From Mannheimia indoligenes (GTDB taxonomy: Bacteria > Pseudomonadota > Gammaproteobacteria > Enterobacterales > Pasteurellaceae), in the NCBI RefSeq assembly GCF_036880405.1, contig NZ_JBAJJM010000001.1, positions 248,001 through 312,000 of the forward strand: a stretch of DNA of 64,000 nt, written 5' to 3'. Under the pieces are notes generated by a model that made no database searches, was not told the DNA's origin, and worked only from the letters and a program-made list of their open reading frames with translations. Made by a program: the position numbers and the translations under genes. Position 1 is the first letter of the stretch, and every line of letters starts with the position of its first letter. Below, in pieces: positions 32,286 through 41,047 of the stretch.

Positions 32286-32335
32286 ATCTGCACCTTAATC
32301 AGTTGGTTGTTTAGTCCAACTTTTGAGGTGCAGAT
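32286..32335. repeat. Nested 50-bp inverted repeat (copy 2), related to an IS end
   Basis: Perfect 10-bp outer arms ATCTGCACCT and AGGTGCAGAT enclose inner arms AGTTGG and CCAACT. On the minus strand it matches the sequence at 12618-12664 that precedes a dead IS3-type orfA. Here no transposase remnant is attached. It lies between grxD and the 3' end of glyA and may also fold as a terminator-like hairpin. Confidence 0.65.
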
Positions 32336-32370
32336 CATAATTTGCTTTTTTAAATATAAATTACAGCATA

Positions 32371-33633
32371 CTAAGCATAAACAGGTAAACGTTTGCAGAT
32401 CTCTAATACTTTCGCTTTCGTCTCTGCAATCACTTGCTCGTGGTTGTCTTTACCGATACTTTCTAACACATCACACATCCAGCCGGCTAATGTTGCTACA
32501 TCATCTTCTTTAAAACCACGACGGGTAACAGATGGTGTTCCCACACGGATACCTGATGTTACAAATGGTTTTTGTGGATCGTTTGGTACTGAGTTTTTAT
32601 TTACCGTGATGTTTGCTGCACCCAAAGCCGCATCTGCTGCTTTACCCGTTAAGCCTTGTTTTACAAAACTTACTAGGAATAAGTGGTTTTCCGTTCCGTT
32701 AGAAACTACCTCAAAGCCACGTTGTTTAAATACTTCCACCATTGCTTTTGCATTTTTTACTACTTGTTGTTGGTAGGCTTTAAATTCAGGCTCTAATGCT
32801 TCTTTAAAACAAACCGCTTTTGCTGCAATAACGTGCATTAACGGACCACCTTGACCTGCCGGGAATACCGCAGATTGTAGTTTTTTATAGATTTCTTCAT
32901 CGCCACAAGCAGATAAAATTAAACCACCACGAGGACCGGCTAATGTTTTATGTGTTGTGGTTGTAACAACGTGTGCGTGTGGAAGTGGATTTGGGTAAAC
33001 TCCAGCTGCGATTAAACCTGCAACGTGTGCCATATCCACAAATAAGTAAGCTCCTACTTCATCAGCAATTTCACGCATTTTAGCCCAATCAATCACTTGA
33101 GAATAAGCGGAAAAACCAGCCACAATCATTTTTGGCTTGACTTCTTGAGCTTGCTTACGCAATGCATCGTAATCAATTAAGCCTTCTGCGGTAATACCAT
33201 ATTGCTCCGCTTTATAGATTTTGCCGGAAAAACTAACTGAAGCACCGTGTGTTAAGTGTCCGCCGTGAGCCAAACTCATACCTAAAATGGTATCGCCCGG
33301 ATTTAACAACGCCATATACACCGCAGCATTTGCTTGTGAGCCAGAGTGTGGTTGAACGTTAGCATAATCGGCACCAAATAATTCTTTAGCACGATCAATC
33401 GCTAATTGCTCAATAATATCTACATATTCACAGCCGCCATAGTAGCGTTTATTAGGGTAGCCCTCTGCATATTTATTGGTTAATTGTGAACCTTGAGCTT
33501 GCATTACACGTGGGCTTGCGTAGTTTTCTGAGGCAATTAACTCAATATGCTCTTCTTGGCGACGATCTTCATCTTGGATAGCCTGCCATAAAACAGCATC
33601 ATAATCTGCGATATTCATATCACGTTTTAACAT
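32371..33633 (-). CDS. glyA: Serine hydroxymethyltransferase
   Basis: A 420-residue PLP enzyme that interconverts serine plus tetrahydrofolate with glycine plus methylene-tetrahydrofolate, the main source of one-carbon units. Visible features: the start MLKRDMNIADYDAVLW, EEHIELIASENYASP, NVQPHSGSQAN, AHGGHLTHG and the PLP-lysine motif TTTHKTLAGPRGG. An AGGAG ribosome binding site precedes the ATG, and a PurR-type operator lies 22-37 bases upstream, consistent with the known PurR control of glyA in E. coli. Confidence 0.98.
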   Translation of the reverse strand: MLKRDMNIADYDAVLWQAIQDEDRRQEEHIELIASENYASPRVMQAQGSQLTNKYAEGYPNKRYYGGCEYVDIIEQLAIDRAKELFGADYANVQPHSGSQANAAVYMALLNPGDTILGMSLAHGGHLTHGASVSFSGKIYKAEQYGITAEGLIDYDALRKQAQEVKPKMIVAGFSAYSQVIDWAKMREIADEVGAYLFVDMAHVAGLIAAGVYPNPLPHAHVVTTTTHKTLAGPRGGLILSACGDEEIYKKLQSAVFPAGQGGPLMHVIAAKAVCFKEALEPEFKAYQQQVVKNAKAMVEVFKQRGFEVVSNGTENHLFLVSFVKQGLTGKAADAALGAANITVNKNSVPNDPQKPFVTSGIRVGTPSVTRRGFKEDDVATLAGWMCDVLESIGKDNHEQVIAETKAKVLEICKRLPVYA

Positions 33634-33654
33634 TGTTGGACTCCTATAAAGCTT

Positions 33655-33670
33655 AAGTAAACGTTTGCGT
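33655..33670 (-). promoter_or_regulatory. PurR-type operator upstream of glyA
   Basis: AAGTAAACGTTTGCGT matches the PurR consensus ACGCAAACGTTTGCGT at 14 of 16 positions and lies in the glyA promoter region. Confidence 0.75.
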
Positions 33671-33757
33671 AAGTTGATTTGCCGATATTTTACGTATTTT
33701 TTAATCTAATAGATAGTATTAATTTAAATAATCATACTCCTATAAAAGCAGAAAGCA

Positions 33758-33804
33758 ACAAGCGGTCATATTTTGTAAATTTTTTACCAAAAATGACCGC
33801 TTGT
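33758..33804. terminator. Inverted pair of DNA uptake sequences after mesD
   Basis: ACAAGCGGT (33758-33766) and ACCGCTTGT (33796-33804) form a long hairpin with an AT-rich middle, 22 bases beyond the mesD stop codon. Likely terminator for the mesXD unit. Confidence 0.65.
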
Positions 33805-33825
33805 AAGATAGTAAGTTTTGCTTTT

Positions 33826-34857
33826 CTAACCCGCCAATTCTGCTCTAATTATCGCCGCACCTTGACTAAGTGCATTGAGTTTGCCACGAGCAACTTCACG
33901 AGAAAGTGGTGCCATACCACAGTTAGTGCAAGGGTAGAGCTTATCGGCATCGACAAATTGCAATGCTTTACGCAATGTATCTGCTACTTGCTCAGGTGTT
34001 TCAATGGTATTGGTTGCGACATCAATGGCTCCCACCATTACCTTTTTACCACGAATAAGTTCAATTAAATCCATTGGTACTTTGGAATTCTGGCATTCAA
34101 GAGAGACAATATCAATTTTAGATTGTTGTAATTTCGGGAAGCTCTCTTCGTATTGTCGCCATTCTGAACCGAGCGTTTGTTTCCAATCCGTATTTGCTTT
34201 AATGCCGTAGCCGTAGCAGATATGCACCGCAGTTTCGCATTTTAAGCCTTCGATAGCTCGTTCAAGAGCAGCAACCCCCCAATCGTTTAATTCGTCAAAG
34301 AATACGTTAAACGCAGGTTCATCAAACTGAATAATATCTACGCCTACCGCTTCTAACTCTTTTGCTTCTTCATTTAAAATTTTGGCAAATTCCCACGCTA
34401 GCTTTTCACGGCTTTTGTAGTGAGCATCGTATAAGGTGTCTATCATCGTCATTGGACCCGGCAATGCCCATTTAATGGGTTTGTCAGTATGGGCTCGAAG
34501 GAATTTTGCATCTTCAACAAATATGGATTTAGGGCGAGAAACTGCTCCTACCACGGTTGGCACGCTGGCATCGTAACGGTTACGAATGCGGACGGTTTCA
34601 CGCTTGTTAAAATCTACGCCGTCTAAATGTTCAATGAAGGTTGTTACAAAATGCTGGCGAGTCTGTTCACCATCACTCACAATATCAATGCCAGCTGCTG
34701 TTTGCTCAGCAAGTGAAACTAAAAGGGCATCTCTTTTTGCTTGTAGTAATTCACTGCCACTGAATTTCCATTCAGACCAAAGTTTTTCAGGCTCAGCAAG
34801 CCAAGCCGGTTTGGGTAAACTGCCAGCGGTAGAAGTTGGGAGAAGGATTTTGCTCAT
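33826..34857 (-). CDS. mesD: Folate-independent methionine synthase, core MetE-like (MesD)
   Basis: A 343-residue protein corresponding only to the catalytic C-terminal half of cobalamin-independent methionine synthase. Zinc-ligand segments are present: AVHICYGYG (His, Cys), FDEPAFNVFF with the acidic ligand, and YPCTNCGMAPLSREVA with the late cysteine. Methionine synthases of this short kind do not carry the folate-binding N-terminal half of MetE. It is directly downstream (12 bases) of a DUF1852 gene, and this pairing is the hallmark of the MesD-MesX system, in which MesX is needed for MesD to make methionine and oxygen is required. The methyl donor is not known to me. Confidence 0.88.
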   Translation of the reverse strand: MSKILLPTSTAGSLPKPAWLAEPEKLWSEWKFSGSELLQAKRDALLVSLAEQTAAGIDIVSDGEQTRQHFVTTFIEHLDGVDFNKRETVRIRNRYDASVPTVVGAVSRPKSIFVEDAKFLRAHTDKPIKWALPGPMTMIDTLYDAHYKSREKLAWEFAKILNEEAKELEAVGVDIIQFDEPAFNVFFDELNDWGVAALERAIEGLKCETAVHICYGYGIKANTDWKQTLGSEWRQYEESFPKLQQSKIDIVSLECQNSKVPMDLIELIRGKKVMVGAIDVATNTIETPEQVADTLRKALQFVDADKLYPCTNCGMAPLSREVARGKLNALSQGAAIIRAELAG

Positions 34858-34869
34858 CTTTTTTTATTC

Positions 34870-35847
34870 CTATTTTTCACTTAACCAAGCATCTAAAATA
34901 GCTTGATATGGCTTAATAAAATGTTCTTCGGTGTATTTGCCTTGTTTGATCGCAAGCTGAGTACGCTCTTCACGGTCATATTCCACTTGGGTAGTAGAGT
35001 AATCGCCATAAGTCAAACTGGCTTTGTAAACCTGTCCTGCTACAGAGTTTGCGTTATACACTTCCGGGCGATAGATTCTTTGGAAAGCTTCCATTGTTGC
35101 AATAGTACTGATAAGCTCCAAGTTACTATAATCGTTCAGTAGATCCGTGTTTTCATCAAAATAGAACGCATAAGGTGCAACCGATTTTGGTGGCATAAAG
35201 TAACGTACTTTTAAGCCCATTTTGGCAAAGTATTCATCGGTTAATGAATAGTCATTTTGCACATATTCTACCCCTAAAATTGGATGAACATTAGTGGTTT
35301 TGTGATAAGTGCGAGTGGTTGCCACACTTAAACAAATCACAGGTGATTTTGGGAATTTTGCTTGATATTCAGGCGAGTTTACCAAGTGTTTATAGAGCTT
35401 GCCGTGTAAATCGCCATAGCCTTCCGGTACGCTGAAACTTGGTTTATCTTTGTTGTAATCAAGTAATAGAACGCTAAAGTCATAATCACGCACATAAGAT
35501 GAAAAGCTGTTACCTACAATACCATCAATGGTCTTACCTGTTTTGTGATCGATTACATAGGTTTTAAGCCATTCAAGAGCAGGGAAAAATTCACCTTTAC
35601 CTTCTACGTCAATATCTACGGACACAATGTCTAATTTCACAGAATAACGATCCGCATTTGGGTTATCCCAATTCGCTAAATCATTAAAACGGTTATTGAT
35701 CATCGTAATCGTATTTTGCAAATTTTGCTTACGGTTTTCGCCGCGTGCAAGATTGGCAAAATTGGTGGTTAAGCGAGTGCTATTGGCTGGTTCATAGTTT
35801 TCATCAAATTCAATGGTGTGAACTTGGCATTTGAAATCTGTAGTCAT
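34870..35847 (-). CDS. mesX: DUF1852 protein MesX, partner of MesD
   Basis: A 325-residue protein of the DUF1852 family, beginning MTTDFKCQVHTIEFDENYEPANSTRLTTNFANLARGE. It has no signal peptide or membrane segment. In other bacteria MesX is genetically required for MesD-dependent methionine synthesis and has been suggested to be an oxygen-using enzyme that generates the methyl donor. It is the first gene of the mesX-mesD pair, has an AAAGGAGA ribosome binding site, and lies downstream of a MetR-like dyad. Catalytic residues are not known to me, so I point to none. Confidence 0.88.
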   Translation of the reverse strand: MTTDFKCQVHTIEFDENYEPANSTRLTTNFANLARGENRKQNLQNTITMINNRFNDLANWDNPNADRYSVKLDIVSVDIDVEGKGEFFPALEWLKTYVIDHKTGKTIDGIVGNSFSSYVRDYDFSVLLLDYNKDKPSFSVPEGYGDLHGKLYKHLVNSPEYQAKFPKSPVICLSVATTRTYHKTTNVHPILGVEYVQNDYSLTDEYFAKMGLKVRYFMPPKSVAPYAFYFDENTDLLNDYSNLELISTIATMEAFQRIYRPEVYNANSVAGQVYKASLTYGDYSTTQVEYDREERTQLAIKQGKYTEEHFIKPYQAILDAWLSEK

Positions 35848-35933
35848 CTTAACGTCTCCTTTGAGTTCTTATTGTTGTTGAGATGACTTATTGAACCATA
35901 AATTTTTGTTGAATAAAAATGATATGTTTTGAA

Positions 35934-35962
35934 GTTGAATATGAATAACTTTCATATTCAAC
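35934..35962 (-). promoter_or_regulatory. MetR-like operator upstream of mesX
   Basis: A perfect 12-bp inverted repeat (35934-35945 and 35951-35962, five-base spacer) contains TGAATAACTTTCA at 35942-35954, matching the MetR consensus TGAA-N5-TTCA. It lies about 90-115 bases upstream of mesX, the usual distance for a LysR-type activator site. Confidence 0.6.
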
Positions 35963-36034
35963 CTGCAAAATGTCAGAAAAAAATGACCGCTTGTAAAAAA
36001 GGAGTATCTATAATGGGCAGGGATATTTTACACT

Positions 36035-36919
36035 TTAAAATAACTTACTCGCCCAGCCTAATTTTGAACCTAGCACAGTAAAGTAGTTGTAATCTTTTAA
36101 ATGCAGTAGTTGTAATTTATCAGGGCTTTTTCTAACTAATACACGATCTTCAGGGCTAAAGCTCATCTTTTCCTGCCCATCACAAATCACTTCTAAATCA
36201 GGGGTATTATATTTTGCAAAGCGGAGTGAAATTTGGCTGTCGCCATCAATGACTAATGGGCGTGATGAAAGCGTGTGTGGGTGCATTGGCACAAGTGCGA
36301 TAGCATTCATATTCGGGGTGAGAATTGGACCGCCGGCAGAAAGTGAGTAAGCAGTTGAGCCTGTTGGGGTTGCCACAATTAAGCCATCTGCTCGTTGCGA
36401 AAAGGCAAATTTGCCGTCAATATAAACTTCAAATTCAATAATTCGAGCGACTTGTGTTGGGTGAACCACAATTTCATTTAAGGCATTATTTAATGAAATG
36501 ATTTTGCCGTTACGTTCAATATAGGCTTCAAGCAAGAAACGCTCTTCAATGACATATTCATTTTTCACTAAGCAGCTATAAAGCTGCTCAAAAGCCGTTT
36601 GAGGGGCAATATCGGTTAAAAAACCTAAATTACCACGATTAATGCCGATAAGCGGTACACGATATTTGGCTAAAGCACGAGCAATGCCTAGCATATTGCC
36701 ATCACCACCAATCACAATTACAAGTTCGGCACGTTGCCCGATTTCATCTAGGCAATAACTTTCGGCAAGCTGTAACTGGGTAGCGACCTCTTTTTCCACT
36801 AAAATGGTGTAATCTCGATCTTTTAACCAGTTATACACTGCGAGATGTGTTTCAAAGGCACTATCGTGGCGAGGCGTGCCAACGATTGCAATAACTTCAA
36901 ACGGTTTTTGTGGGTTCAT
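36035..36919 (-). CDS. nadK: NAD kinase
   Basis: Phosphorylates NAD to NADP using ATP. The 294-residue protein has the GGDGN motif (LVIVIGGDGNMLGIARAL, about residues 68-85), NRGNLGFLTD, and the NE/D and glycine-rich ADGLIVATPTGSTAYSLSAGGPIL region. AGGAA ribosome binding site. It follows yfiF by 19 bases on the same strand and the two are probably cotranscribed. No hairpin terminator is apparent after it. Confidence 0.97.
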   Translation of the reverse strand: MNPQKPFEVIAIVGTPRHDSAFETHLAVYNWLKDRDYTILVEKEVATQLQLAESYCLDEIGQRAELVIVIGGDGNMLGIARALAKYRVPLIGINRGNLGFLTDIAPQTAFEQLYSCLVKNEYVIEERFLLEAYIERNGKIISLNNALNEIVVHPTQVARIIEFEVYIDGKFAFSQRADGLIVATPTGSTAYSLSAGGPILTPNMNAIALVPMHPHTLSSRPLVIDGDSQISLRFAKYNTPDLEVICDGQEKMSFSPEDRVLVRKSPDKLQLLHLKDYNYFTVLGSKLGWASKLF

Positions 36920-36938
36920 TTTCTATTCCTATAAACGA

Positions 36939-37964
36939 CTAGAGAATATGGGTTTGATACCATTGGTTAAGCAGAATACCTGTATTAACTGCCACATTTA
37001 AACCACTATTTAACGGATTGTTAAATGAAAGCTGTACAGTAGTATCTTCCATATAAGCAATCTCGCTTGCCGGAATTTCACTTAATACAAAGACCACTTT
37101 CTCTGCCAATTTCGTTTTAGTTAAAGATGGAGCTTGCTTATGGCGGGTTAGATGTACAATTTGGTAGCCGGCTTGGCGTAACTGCACTAACGCAATTTGC
37201 TTATTCTTCGTTTCTAAAGCACGCACAAACTCTAATCCACCTTCCGCTACACGAGCTGCCGCACTTGAATTTAAGCTATCTACATTTTCCGTGATGATCC
37301 CTTTCACCCCATAAAATGCACAGGTACGGATAATACCGCCAACATTTTGTGCATTATTCACGCCATCTAGCAATACTAAACAATCTTGCTTTTTCGGGAC
37401 TTGTAAGTAGCCCTCTAACACGAATGATGACGATTTTTTCACTAATAAGCACATCTCGCCGTGATGTTCAGTACCGGTTACACGTTCCATTTCTTCACGA
37501 TCGATAACGTGATATGCCTTTTTATTTTCGGCTAAATAGCTCATTACATCGCCTAATTTCTTCGCACCTTCAACCGTTGCCCATAAACGCACAATAGATT
37601 CAGGACGTTGTTGGAATAATGTGATACACGCATTTTCGCCATACACTTTCATTTCCTCTAAGCGGTTTTTCTTAATTTTTTCCGGTGCTCGAGGCGAAAG
37701 CGGACCTGTTTTTTTCTCTTTTGATGAGTTACCGCCTTTTACCCAAATTTGCACGCTGCCTTCGCCGCTGGCTTTTCTGCCCTCGGTTGGGTAAATTGGT
37801 TCAGAGCGTTCACGTTGAAAATTAGCTTTGCGGTTATCATTTCGCTCATTTTTGCGTTCAAAGCTTCGCTCTTTGCCTTTTTCTGAAAAGCGGGAAGAAC
37901 GATCACTCGTTCTCTTTTCATCTCTAGTTTTAAAGCGAGGCTCATTATTTTCTTTAAATTTCAT
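36939..37964 (-). CDS. yfiF: SpoU/TrmH-family RNA 2'-O-methyltransferase (YfiF-like)
   Basis: A 341-residue protein with a charged, low-complexity N-terminal third (about residues 1-95, rich in Arg, Lys, Glu and Ser), then a substrate-binding region (VYGENACITLFQQRPESIVRLW) and the knotted SPOUT methyltransferase domain: motif 1 DGVNNAQNVGGIIRTCAFYG, motif 2 in VFVLSEIPASEI, motif 3 NNPLNSGLNVAVNTGILL. It corresponds to E. coli YfiF. The RNA target is unknown. Motif 2 is not the usual GxExxGL, as in other YfiF proteins. It heads the yfiF-nadK pair. Confidence 0.88.
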   Translation of the reverse strand: MKFKENNEPRFKTRDEKRTSDRSSRFSEKGKERSFERKNERNDNRKANFQRERSEPIYPTEGRKASGEGSVQIWVKGGNSSKEKKTGPLSPRAPEKIKKNRLEEMKVYGENACITLFQQRPESIVRLWATVEGAKKLGDVMSYLAENKKAYHVIDREEMERVTGTEHHGEMCLLVKKSSSFVLEGYLQVPKKQDCLVLLDGVNNAQNVGGIIRTCAFYGVKGIITENVDSLNSSAAARVAEGGLEFVRALETKNKQIALVQLRQAGYQIVHLTRHKQAPSLTKTKLAEKVVFVLSEIPASEIAYMEDTTVQLSFNNPLNSGLNVAVNTGILLNQWYQTHIL

Positions 37965-38017
37965 TTTTCATACCTAAGTTGTGGCTAAAATTAAGCTTAT
38001 TATAACGAATACAATTT

Positions 38018-38075
38018 ACAAGCGGTTAGAAAAAGCCATTTTTTTGCAAAAAATTTCACAGATTAGACCGCTTGT
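38018..38075. repeat. Inverted pair of DNA uptake sequences between yfiF and suhB
   Basis: ACAAGCGGT (38018-38026) and ACCGCTTGT (38067-38075) with a TTTGCAAA core between them. Unusually for such a pair it lies between divergent genes rather than downstream of one. A TATAAT at 38101-38106 follows and may be the suhB -10. Confidence 0.6.
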
Positions 38076-38143
38076 TGTTTCTTTATCGGGCTACTTTCTT
38101 TATAATCGGTGCTTTCTTATGTTCTTTAAAATCTGGTGGAAAT

Positions 38144-38956
38144 ATGAACCCAATGTTAAACATTGCTATTCGTGCTGCACGAAAAGCAGGCAATATTATT
38201 GCCAAAGGCTATGAGCAATCGCCTCAAGATACTCAAGTTTCTCAAAAAAATACAAATGATTATGTAACCGATATTGATAAAGCGGCTGAAGCAGCAATTA
38301 TTGATGTGATCCGTAAATCTTACCCTGATCATTCTATCGTAACGGAAGAGTCAGGCGTATTAAACGGTAGCAATGAAAATGTGCAATGGGTAATTGATCC
38401 ATTAGATGGCACAACTAATTTCGTAAAACGCTTACCGCATTTCTCTGTTTCTATTGCCATTCGTGAGAATGGTCGTACAACAGTAGGAGTGGTTTACGAT
38501 CCTATCCGTAATGAGCTTTTCACTGCAGTGCGTGGTGAAGGAGCAAAATTAAATGAGTTCCGCTTACGCATTGATGCAGAACGCCGTGATTTAAAAGGCA
38601 CTGTATTAGCAACAGGTTTCCCTTTTAAAGTGTTAAGACATCGTGAAGCACACTTAAATATGCTTGAAGCATTAATGAATAATGGTGTGGCTGATTTTCG
38701 TCGTACAGGTTCGGCAGCATTAGATTTAGCTTATGTTGCAGCCGGTCGTGTGGACGGTTTCTTTGAAATCGGCTTAAAACCGTGGGATTGTGCGGCAGGC
38801 GAATTAATCGCTCGTGAAGCAGGGGCGATTGTAACTAACTTTGTCGGCGGAACAGATTACTTAAAATCGGGCAACTTAGTGGTTGGTAATGGTCGTGTCG
38901 TAAAAGAAATTTTAAACAGTATTCAGCCAACTTTAACTGAAGAATTAAAAGCTTAA
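38144..38956 (+). CDS. suhB: Inositol-1-monophosphatase / rRNA transcription antitermination factor SuhB
   Basis: A 270-residue Mg-dependent phosphatase that in E. coli also helps the NusA/NusB machinery in rRNA antitermination and ribosome assembly. Metal-site motifs: EESG (TEESGVLNG), WVIDPLDGTTNFVKRLPHFSVSIA and KPWDCAAGELIAREAGA. The ATG at 38144 has a GGTGGAAA ribosome binding site; an upstream in-frame ATG at 38072 would put a hydrophobic, non-conserved tail through the promoter. It is followed after 51 bases by dxs. Confidence 0.95.
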   Translation: MNPMLNIAIRAARKAGNIIAKGYEQSPQDTQVSQKNTNDYVTDIDKAAEAAIIDVIRKSYPDHSIVTEESGVLNGSNENVQWVIDPLDGTTNFVKRLPHFSVSIAIRENGRTTVGVVYDPIRNELFTAVRGEGAKLNEFRLRIDAERRDLKGTVLATGFPFKVLRHREAHLNMLEALMNNGVADFRRTGSAALDLAYVAAGRVDGFFEIGLKPWDCAAGELIAREAGAIVTNFVGGTDYLKSGNLVVGNGRVVKEILNSIQPTLTEELKA

Positions 38957-39007
38957 TTTTATAACAATATCATTTGCTCATTTTGCGAATAAATTGTGGG
39001 AATAAAT

Positions 39008-40864
39008 ATGATGGAAAAGAAGTATCCTCTGTTAAATGAAATCAACTCTCCTGAAGACTTGCGTTTGCTTCCGACAGACAAACTGCAAGAGGTGGTTGAT
39101 GAATTGCGAGCCTATTTACTGGAGTCTGTGAGCCGAACAAGTGGTCATTTAGCCTCCGGTTTAGGTGTGGTGGAGCTTACGGTTGCATTGCATTATGTTT
39201 ATCAAACCCCATTTGATCAACTGATTTGGGACGTAGGACATCAGGCTTACCCACATAAAATCTTAACAGGTCGCCGTGAGCAAATGCACACCATTCGCCA
39301 AAAAGATGGCATTCATCCCTTTCCTTGGCGTGAAGAAAGCCCTTATGATGTATTAAGTGTTGGGCATTCTTCTACTTCCATTAGTGCCGGCTTAGGTATT
39401 GCGGTTGCAGCTGAAAAAGAAGATGCCGGACGTAAAACCGTTTGTGTGATTGGTGATGGAGCAATTACCGCAGGTATGGCGTTTGAAGCGTTAAATCACG
39501 CAGGTGCATTGCATACTGATATGCTGGTGATTTTAAACGATAACGAAATGTCGATTTCAGAAAATGTGGGGGCATTAAATAATCATCTTGCCCGCATCTT
39601 CTCTGGCTCGCTTTACACTTCTGTGCGTGATGGAAGCAAAAAAATTCTTGATAAAGTGCCGACCATCAAAAACTTTATGAAGAAAAGTGAAGAGCATATG
39701 AAAGGCGTTATTTTTTCGCCAGAAAGTACTCTATTTGAAGAATTAGGCTTTAATTACATTGGTCCGATTGATGGTCATAATATTGATGAATTGGTGAAAA
39801 CTTTAAGCAATATGCGTGAGTTGAAAGGACCGCAATTTTTACACGTTCGCACTAAGAAAGGGAAAGGTTATAGTCCTGCGGAAAATGATCCTATCGGCTA
39901 TCACGGTGTACCTAAATTTGATCTAACAATTAATGAGTTGCCTAAATCAAAAGCTCCGCCAACCTATTCCAATATTTTTGGTGATTGGCTATGTGAGATG
40001 GCAGAGCGTGATTCGAAAATTATCGGCATTACTCCAGCAATGCGTGAAGGTTCAGGGATGGTGGAGTTTTCCAAACGTTTTCCGGAACAGTATTTTGATG
40101 TGGCAATTGCCGAACAACACGCTGTTACCTTTGGTGCAGGCTTAGCAATTGCAGGTTATAAACCTGTTGTTGCTATTTATTCGAGTTTCTTACAACGAGC
40201 TTACGATCAGCTTATTCACGATGTGGCAATTCAAAACTTGCCTGTCATTTTTGCCATTGACCGAGCCGGAATTGTGGGAGCAGATGGTCAAACCCATCAA
40301 GGTGCATTTGATTTAAGCTTTATGCGTTGTATTCCAAATATGACAATTATGGCACCAAGCGATGAAAATGAAATGCGTCAAATGCTTTATACCGCTTATA
40401 CAATGAATACGCCAACCGCTATTCGTTACCCTAGAGGGAATGCAAAAGGTGTAGCGTTGCAACCAATGCAAGCATTAGAAGTGGGTAAAGCGAAGGTAAT
40501 CCGTGAAGGCAAAAAAGTCGCAATTTTAAACTTCGGGGCATTATTAGATGAAGCAAAAATTGTGGCAGAAAAACACGATTATACGCTTGTTGATATGCGT
40601 TTTGTTAAGCCGCTTGATGAAGATTTACTCCAAAAAATGGCGGATTCACACGAACTTTTCGTTACCCTTGAAGAAAATGCTATTCAAGGCGGAGCAGGGA
40701 GTTTTGTAAATGAATATTTGCAAAATATCGGCAAAATTAAACCGCTTATAATGCTTGGTATTCCTGATTTCTTCGTGCCTCAATCTACTCAACCTGAAGC
40801 TTATGCCGAACTTGAGTTAGATGCGAAGGGAATTGAAGCAAAAATTCAAAAATTCTATTCTTAA
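39008..40864 (+). CDS. dxs: 1-deoxy-D-xylulose-5-phosphate synthase
   Basis: Condenses pyruvate and glyceraldehyde 3-phosphate to DXP, the entry step of the MEP isoprenoid pathway and a source of thiamine and pyridoxal precursors. The 618-residue TPP enzyme has WDVGHQAYPHKILTGR, GDGAITAGMAFEALNHAG with the TPP/Mg signature, SEHGAxTFGAGL-type AEQHAVTFGAGLA with the catalytic Glu, and DRAGIVGADGQTHQGAFD. In-frame GTG (38996) and two ATGs (39008, 39011) are possible; ATG at 39008 has the GGGAAT ribosome binding region at good distance. The usual partners xseB and ispA are not upstream. Confidence 0.97.
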   Translation: MMEKKYPLLNEINSPEDLRLLPTDKLQEVVDELRAYLLESVSRTSGHLASGLGVVELTVALHYVYQTPFDQLIWDVGHQAYPHKILTGRREQMHTIRQKDGIHPFPWREESPYDVLSVGHSSTSISAGLGIAVAAEKEDAGRKTVCVIGDGAITAGMAFEALNHAGALHTDMLVILNDNEMSISENVGALNNHLARIFSGSLYTSVRDGSKKILDKVPTIKNFMKKSEEHMKGVIFSPESTLFEELGFNYIGPIDGHNIDELVKTLSNMRELKGPQFLHVRTKKGKGYSPAENDPIGYHGVPKFDLTINELPKSKAPPTYSNIFGDWLCEMAERDSKIIGITPAMREGSGMVEFSKRFPEQYFDVAIAEQHAVTFGAGLAIAGYKPVVAIYSSFLQRAYDQLIHDVAIQNLPVIFAIDRAGIVGADGQTHQGAFDLSFMRCIPNMTIMAPSDENEMRQMLYTAYTMNTPTAIRYPRGNAKGVALQPMQALEVGKAKVIREGKKVAILNFGALLDEAKIVAEKHDYTLVDMRFVKPLDEDLLQKMADSHELFVTLEENAIQGGAGSFVNEYLQNIGKIKPLIMLGIPDFFVPQSTQPEAYAELELDAKGIEAKIQKFYS

Positions 40865-40871
40865 TCATATA

Positions 40872-40899
40872 AAAAATCCCCTTTAGGCAGGGGATTTTT
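40872..40899 (+). terminator. Terminator of dxs
   Basis: AAAAATCCCCT pairs with AGGGGATTTTT (40872-40882 with 40889-40899), six-base loop. Confidence 0.8.
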
Positions 40900-40915
40900 G
40901 ACATAGTTCACATTT
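40894..40915. promoter_or_regulatory. CRP-like site upstream of cstA
   Basis: ATTTTTGA-N6-TCACATTT: the right half matches the CRP consensus perfectly and the left half partly. It overlaps the dxs terminator arm and lies about 140 bases before cstA, whose E. coli homologue is CRP-activated. Confidence 0.5.
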
Positions 40916-41047
40916 CTGGCAAAATATTTCACATAAATCTCACAATTTATTTTACTTTACTCATACTCCTACTTACAATGACACGACTTTTTAGTATTTA
41001 TACTAAAAATCTTTCTTCATTCATTTATAGATTATAGGATTTCTATT

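Noticed and set aside
32384..32399. A second PurR-like sequence at the 3' end of glyA
   Set aside because: Inside coding sequence, only about 12 of 16 matches and not near a promoter; chance similarity is likely.
33679..34068. A 129-codon plus-strand ORF at the end of mesD
   Set aside because: Mostly antisense to mesD, Cys/Phe-rich translation with no family features and no ribosome binding site; the mesD frame is clearly the real gene.
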